A stretch of DNA of 64,000 bases from Fructilactobacillus myrtifloralis (lineage in GTDB: Bacteria > Bacillota > Bacilli > Lactobacillales > Lactobacillaceae), in contig NZ_CP097116.1 of the NCBI RefSeq assembly GCF_024029335.1, forward strand, positions 744,001 to 808,000, read 5' to 3'. Every line of letters starts with the position of its first letter. Position 1 is the stretch's first letter. Both the position numbers and the translations under genes were made by a program. The notes beneath the pieces are model-generated. The model was not told where the DNA came from. It worked only from the letters and a program-made list of their open reading frames with translations, and did no database searches. Shown piece by piece: positions 61,099 through 64,000 of this stretch.

Positions 61099-61986
61099 AT
61101 CAAACTCCAAGACCTAATTTATTTTAATAAGCTGGTGGAACTCCAGAGTTACACGGAGGTTTCCGAATATTTTGGCGTAAGTCAGCCGACAATTTCAATC
61201 GCCATCCACCGGCTGGAGCATGAATTTAACACGGAATTAATCAATCGTAACCAGTCCCACCACCACATCAAAATTAACCAAGCGGGGGCGACCCTCTACA
61301 CCCACACCCGCAAAATTGCCACTCAGATTAAAGAAATCCAACGGGATATGGATGACCAAAGTGGAGAACACATTAACTTTGGGATGCCGCCAATCATTGC
61401 CCATTATTACTTTCCAGAGCTTGCCGTCACCCTGCGTTCCGATGGAATTCTCGATAGTCTTGACCACGTAGAGGGTGGTTCAGCATCCCTACTCGAACGG
61501 CTCAAAAAGGGGAGCGTCGATGTGGCACTATTAGGTTCGGCCACGCCCCTCGAAAGCCCCACAATTGAAGCCCAGGTTGTCGCTCAGAGTGCCTTCAAAC
61601 TAATCGTGGCTAAGGACTCCCCGTTAGCACAACAGCCAAGCGTCAAAATCAAAGACCTAGAAAACCAGGATGTTATCACCTTTACCCCCGGCTTCATCCA
61701 CCAGCAGGTCTTTGCCGATCTCCTGAAAGAGCACAGTTTACACGTCCACGTTAGCTACACTACTAGTGACGTGGAATTACTCAAACAGTTAGTCAGCCGG
61801 GGAGTGGGGGCCGCGCTCCTCACAGACGAAGCCATTCAACCTAGTGATGACCTAGTGGCCATCACGATTGCAGACGATGAACTTCCCCCCTTTTACGTCT
61901 CGGTTGCCTACCGCAAAAGCCACGTGCTCACCCCGAAGGAACAGTCGTTGATTGCCGTCTTAAGCAATCACATCCAAGCCCAGTAA
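61099..61986 (+). CDS. mleR: LysR-family regulator MleR, likely AUC start
   Basis: 295-residue LysR-type regulator, activator of the malolactic genes in related bacteria. Winged helix: LQDLIYFNKLVELQSYTEVSEYFGVSQPTISIAIHRLE at residues 3-40, then a periplasmic-binding-like effector domain (about 90-290). There is no ATG, GTG or TTG in frame before the GTG at 61135, which would cut off 12 conserved residues. GAGGTG (61088-61093) is ideally spaced for the ATC at 61099, so the start is most likely AUC. Divergent from mleS over a LysR box. Confidence 0.85.
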   Translation: MKLQDLIYFNKLVELQSYTEVSEYFGVSQPTISIAIHRLEHEFNTELINRNQSHHHIKINQAGATLYTHTRKIATQIKEIQRDMDDQSGEHINFGMPPIIAHYYFPELAVTLRSDGILDSLDHVEGGSASLLERLKKGSVDVALLGSATPLESPTIEAQVVAQSAFKLIVAKDSPLAQQPSVKIKDLENQDVITFTPGFIHQQVFADLLKEHSLHVHVSYTTSDVELLKQLVSRGVGAALLTDEAIQPSDDLVAITIADDELPPFYVSVAYRKSHVLTPKEQSLIAVLSNHIQAQ

Positions 61987-62126
61987 GCAATGCTTAGTAA
62001 TTACTTACTTTAGTTTAGGAATAAGGTGAGTCGTAACATTATTTTTTCCAGAAGCTTAAAAAAAGGCTTTATCCAATTTGGAATTGTAGTAAACTAAAGT
62101 GGAACCAACAGAAAGGGTGGAAAACA

Positions 62127-63680
62127 ATGGAAGATCAAGCAAAGCACCACGTTTATACTGATTACTTTTTCAACGAATCCGCTTATGATTACCACGATGG
62201 CGGCTACGTTCCGTTGGAAAAGCATGATGCTCCTGAAAGTAAACTTAACATCCCCGAATTACTCAAACCAGACAAGGTCGAAGGGAATGATGTTTGGTAT
62301 ACAGTAGAAGCCCAAACGGGAGAAACCCAAATTTTACCGGGTGAACCAACCAAAACCTGGGGCTACAATCAAAGTTTGTTGGGGAAAACGATTATTTATG
62401 AAGATGGTAAAAACTACCATGTAACCTTAAAAAATAGTCTTCCCGAATTAACTACCTACCACTGGCACGGTCTAGACGTTTCTGGTCCTTACATTGACGG
62501 TGGTTGTCACGCGCCTGTTTACCCTGGTGAAGCTAAGGAAATCGAATTTCCGATCCACCAACCAGCTGCAACGACGTGGTTGCACGCTCATCCGTGTCCT
62601 TTAACTGGTTGGGACGTTTGGCATGGTTTAGCTTGTGCGGTGGTCGTCAAAGACCAACACGAAGCCACGTTGCCATTGCCACGGAACTACGGTGTCGATG
62701 ACATTCCAGTGATCTTACAAGACCGCCGGTTTGACGAACACAACCAGTGGAACTACGACGATGACTACGATCCAGATGGAACTGCCGGTCCAACGGCCTT
62801 AATTAACGGAACGGTAAATCCCTACTTCGACGTTACTACGCAAAAATTGCGGTTACGATTCTTAGATGGTTCGAACCGGCGGGAATGGCGCTTGCACCTC
62901 AGCGATGACATGGTGATGACCCAAATCGCTTCTGACGGTGGCCTACTGCCTGAACCAGTTTACCTAACCAAGTTAATGATGACCTGTGCCGAACGGACGG
63001 AAGTTGTTCTAGACTTTGGTAAGTACAAACCAGGTGATGAAGTGACCTTGTACTCTGATGACACGCCGATCCTCAAGTTCAAGATTCACGAATTCGCCAA
63101 GGATGACACGGAAATTCCGGATCACCTTGCTGACGTTGAGTATCCAGATCCTGACAAAGACTCCTTGGTCCACCAAGTAGTAATGTCTGGAACTGACGAA
63201 GAAGTTCAAATCAACGGGAAAAAGTTTGGTATGATGCGGATTGATGACCGGCAAGAACTCGGAAAATCCGAATACTGGGACATCACGAATACTAACGATT
63301 GTTGTGGGGGAATGATTCACCCCTACCACTCCCACGGTGGCCAGTTCATGGTGGTTTCACGGAATGGAAAGGCACCATATCCCAACGAACGCGGTTACAA
63401 AGATACCATTGGAGTCAACGCGGGCGAAACCGTGCGGGTGAAGATGAAGTTTAACCTCCCTGGGGTCTTCATGTATCACTGCCACATCATCGAACACGAA
63501 GATGGGGGAATGATGGCGCAACTACAGGTTTACACCAAGGATGATCCGCACAAGAAATACAAACTGATGGACATGAAAACCTTGATGGATGCCTTAGCTA
63601 AAGAACGGCACTGTCGTCCAGAAGACTTGAAAATCAAGAGTTTGGAATCCTACCGCAAGATGGGCATGGACATGTGTTAA
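62127..63680 (+). CDS. Multicopper oxidase (SufI/CotA/laccase-like)
   Basis: 517-residue three-cupredoxin-domain oxidase. All four copper motifs are intact: HWHG (near residue 112), HAHPC (near 152), HPYHSHG (near 398) and HCHIIEHEDGGM (near 451, with the type 1 copper Cys, His and Met). There is no Sec or Tat signal peptide, so it should be cytoplasmic, as in other lactobacilli whose enzymes oxidise biogenic amines or phenolics. The substrate is not predictable. AGAAAGG precedes the ATG. Monocistronic, with its own terminator. Confidence 0.92.
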   Translation: MEDQAKHHVYTDYFFNESAYDYHDGGYVPLEKHDAPESKLNIPELLKPDKVEGNDVWYTVEAQTGETQILPGEPTKTWGYNQSLLGKTIIYEDGKNYHVTLKNSLPELTTYHWHGLDVSGPYIDGGCHAPVYPGEAKEIEFPIHQPAATTWLHAHPCPLTGWDVWHGLACAVVVKDQHEATLPLPRNYGVDDIPVILQDRRFDEHNQWNYDDDYDPDGTAGPTALINGTVNPYFDVTTQKLRLRFLDGSNRREWRLHLSDDMVMTQIASDGGLLPEPVYLTKLMMTCAERTEVVLDFGKYKPGDEVTLYSDDTPILKFKIHEFAKDDTEIPDHLADVEYPDPDKDSLVHQVVMSGTDEEVQINGKKFGMMRIDDRQELGKSEYWDITNTNDCCGGMIHPYHSHGGQFMVVSRNGKAPYPNERGYKDTIGVNAGETVRVKMKFNLPGVFMYHCHIIEHEDGGMMAQLQVYTKDDPHKKYKLMDMKTLMDALAKERHCRPEDLKIKSLESYRKMGMDMC

Positions 63681-63693
63681 TTTAATGATTACT

Positions 63694-63738
63694 AAAAAAG
63701 CGTCACAACCGACTAAGAATGTCAGTTGTGACGCTTTT
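63694..63738 (+). terminator. Terminator of the multicopper oxidase gene
   Basis: AAAAGCGTCACAAC pairs with GTTGTGACGCTTTT around a 15-base loop, followed by T. Confidence 0.85.
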
Positions 63739-63804
63739 GTTGTAGTTAAAATTATTTTTGTGAATACAACTCATATAATTTGTATTAAATAAAAAATATG
63801 ATAA

Positions 63805-63999
63805 TTATATTTCTTCGTTACCAGCCATTTTATTAAGAGTATCTTTAATTTCATCAACAGTTATGATTTTATCAACTTTAAGATTGTGCAATAAGTTTTT
63901 ATTAACGTCTGTATCTCGATTAATTAAAATTATAAAAGAATTTAAATCCTCTAAGATGGATTTAGGAACTTTTTCTATATCGTAATCATGCTCTAAATC
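63805..63999 (-). CDS. Unrecognised AT-rich gene, 3' part only
   Basis: An open frame of 65 codons on the minus strand runs off the window end and stops at TAA (63805-63807). The translated end contains SFIILINRDTDVNKNLLHNL and KDTLNKMAGNEEI. The base composition is far more AT-rich than the left neighbour, like the island at 5.5-7.7 kb, which suggests another acquired segment. No family recognised. Confidence 0.5.
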   Translation of the reverse strand, partial: DLEHDYDIEKVPKSILEDLNSFIILINRDTDVNKNLLHNLKVDKIITVDEIKDTLNKMAGNEEI

Positions 64000-64000
64000 A

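Noticed and set aside
1-64000. Prophage, insertion sequence, tRNA or rRNA genes
   Set aside because: No transposase, integrase, terminal inverted repeat, tRNA cloverleaf or rRNA sequence was recognised on either strand.

Overview
The window looks like the chromosome of a heterofermentative lactic acid bacterium of the family Lactobacillaceae. The supporting evidence is a D-xylulose-5-P/fructose-6-P phosphoketolase, a malolactic enzyme cluster, group-specific Spx, DUF915 and DUF1149-like style proteins, ECF vitamin transport and strong AGGAGG ribosome binding sites. Base composition is near 50% GC except for two clearly AT-rich patches (about 5.5-7.7 kb and the last 200 bases). I do not name a species. 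No rRNA, tRNA, insertion sequence or CRISPR array was seen.

Layout. 1-5.5 kb: end of a lipoteichoic-acid-synthase-like gene, a DUF1054 gene, a ferredoxin-NADP reductase, a DUF915 hydrolase and a nucleoside hydrolase. 5.6-7.6 kb: AT-rich island with an XRE/ImmA-IrrE-type protease gene and an unrecognised acidic partner. 7.7-17.5 kb: HAD phosphatase, an Spx paralogue without its redox cysteines, a 5'-nucleotidase, a complete four-gene ECF transporter, a divergent RNase Y and a small XRE-methyltransferase-GNAT operon. 17.5-22.9 kb: a structured, promoter- and terminator-bounded non-coding RNA candidate, an aminotransferase/PanE-like reductase operon preceded by a leader-peptide attenuator, usp and an RluA-type pseudouridine synthase. 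23-30 kb: a redox/detoxification region (SDR, NmrA-like reductase, cupin, CMD, DUF2255, aldo/keto reductase, a frameshifted MFS pump and two MerR regulators) tied together by four promoters that all have the 19-bp spacer and dyad typical of MerR control. 29.8-34.7 kb: UvrA-like ABC ATPase, RarA and a third MerR regulator.

34.7-42.8 kb is a nine-gene aromatic amino acid operon (MFS transporter, aroE, aroD, chorismate mutase, aroC, a prephenate-dehydratase-like gene, aroA, tyrA, aroK). It starts with a leader that encodes a 22-residue peptide packed with Trp, Phe and Tyr codons, followed by alternative hairpins and a terminator. This is a textbook ribosome-mediated attenuator, which is unusual for a group that mostly uses T-boxes. 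42.9-48.5 kb: phosphoketolase, a GntR regulator, MntH and a YbaK deacylase. 48.6-56.7 kb: aerobic respiration block (polyprenyl synthase facing cydC-cydD-cydB-cydA-ndh). 56.9-58.2 kb: tandem HD-domain paralogues, one interrupted by an in-frame stop. 58.3-62 kb: malolactic cluster (mleP, mleS, divergent mleR, the last apparently starting at AUC). 62.1-63.7 kb: cytoplasmic-type multicopper oxidase. The window ends inside an AT-rich unknown gene.

The strongest candidates for new biology are the two leader-peptide attenuators (aromatic at 42.5-42.8 kb; Leu/Val/Ile/Phe at 20.8-21.1 kb), the four-promoter MerR regulon, the non-coding RNA candidate at 17.5 kb and the AT-rich ImmA/IrrE two-gene island.
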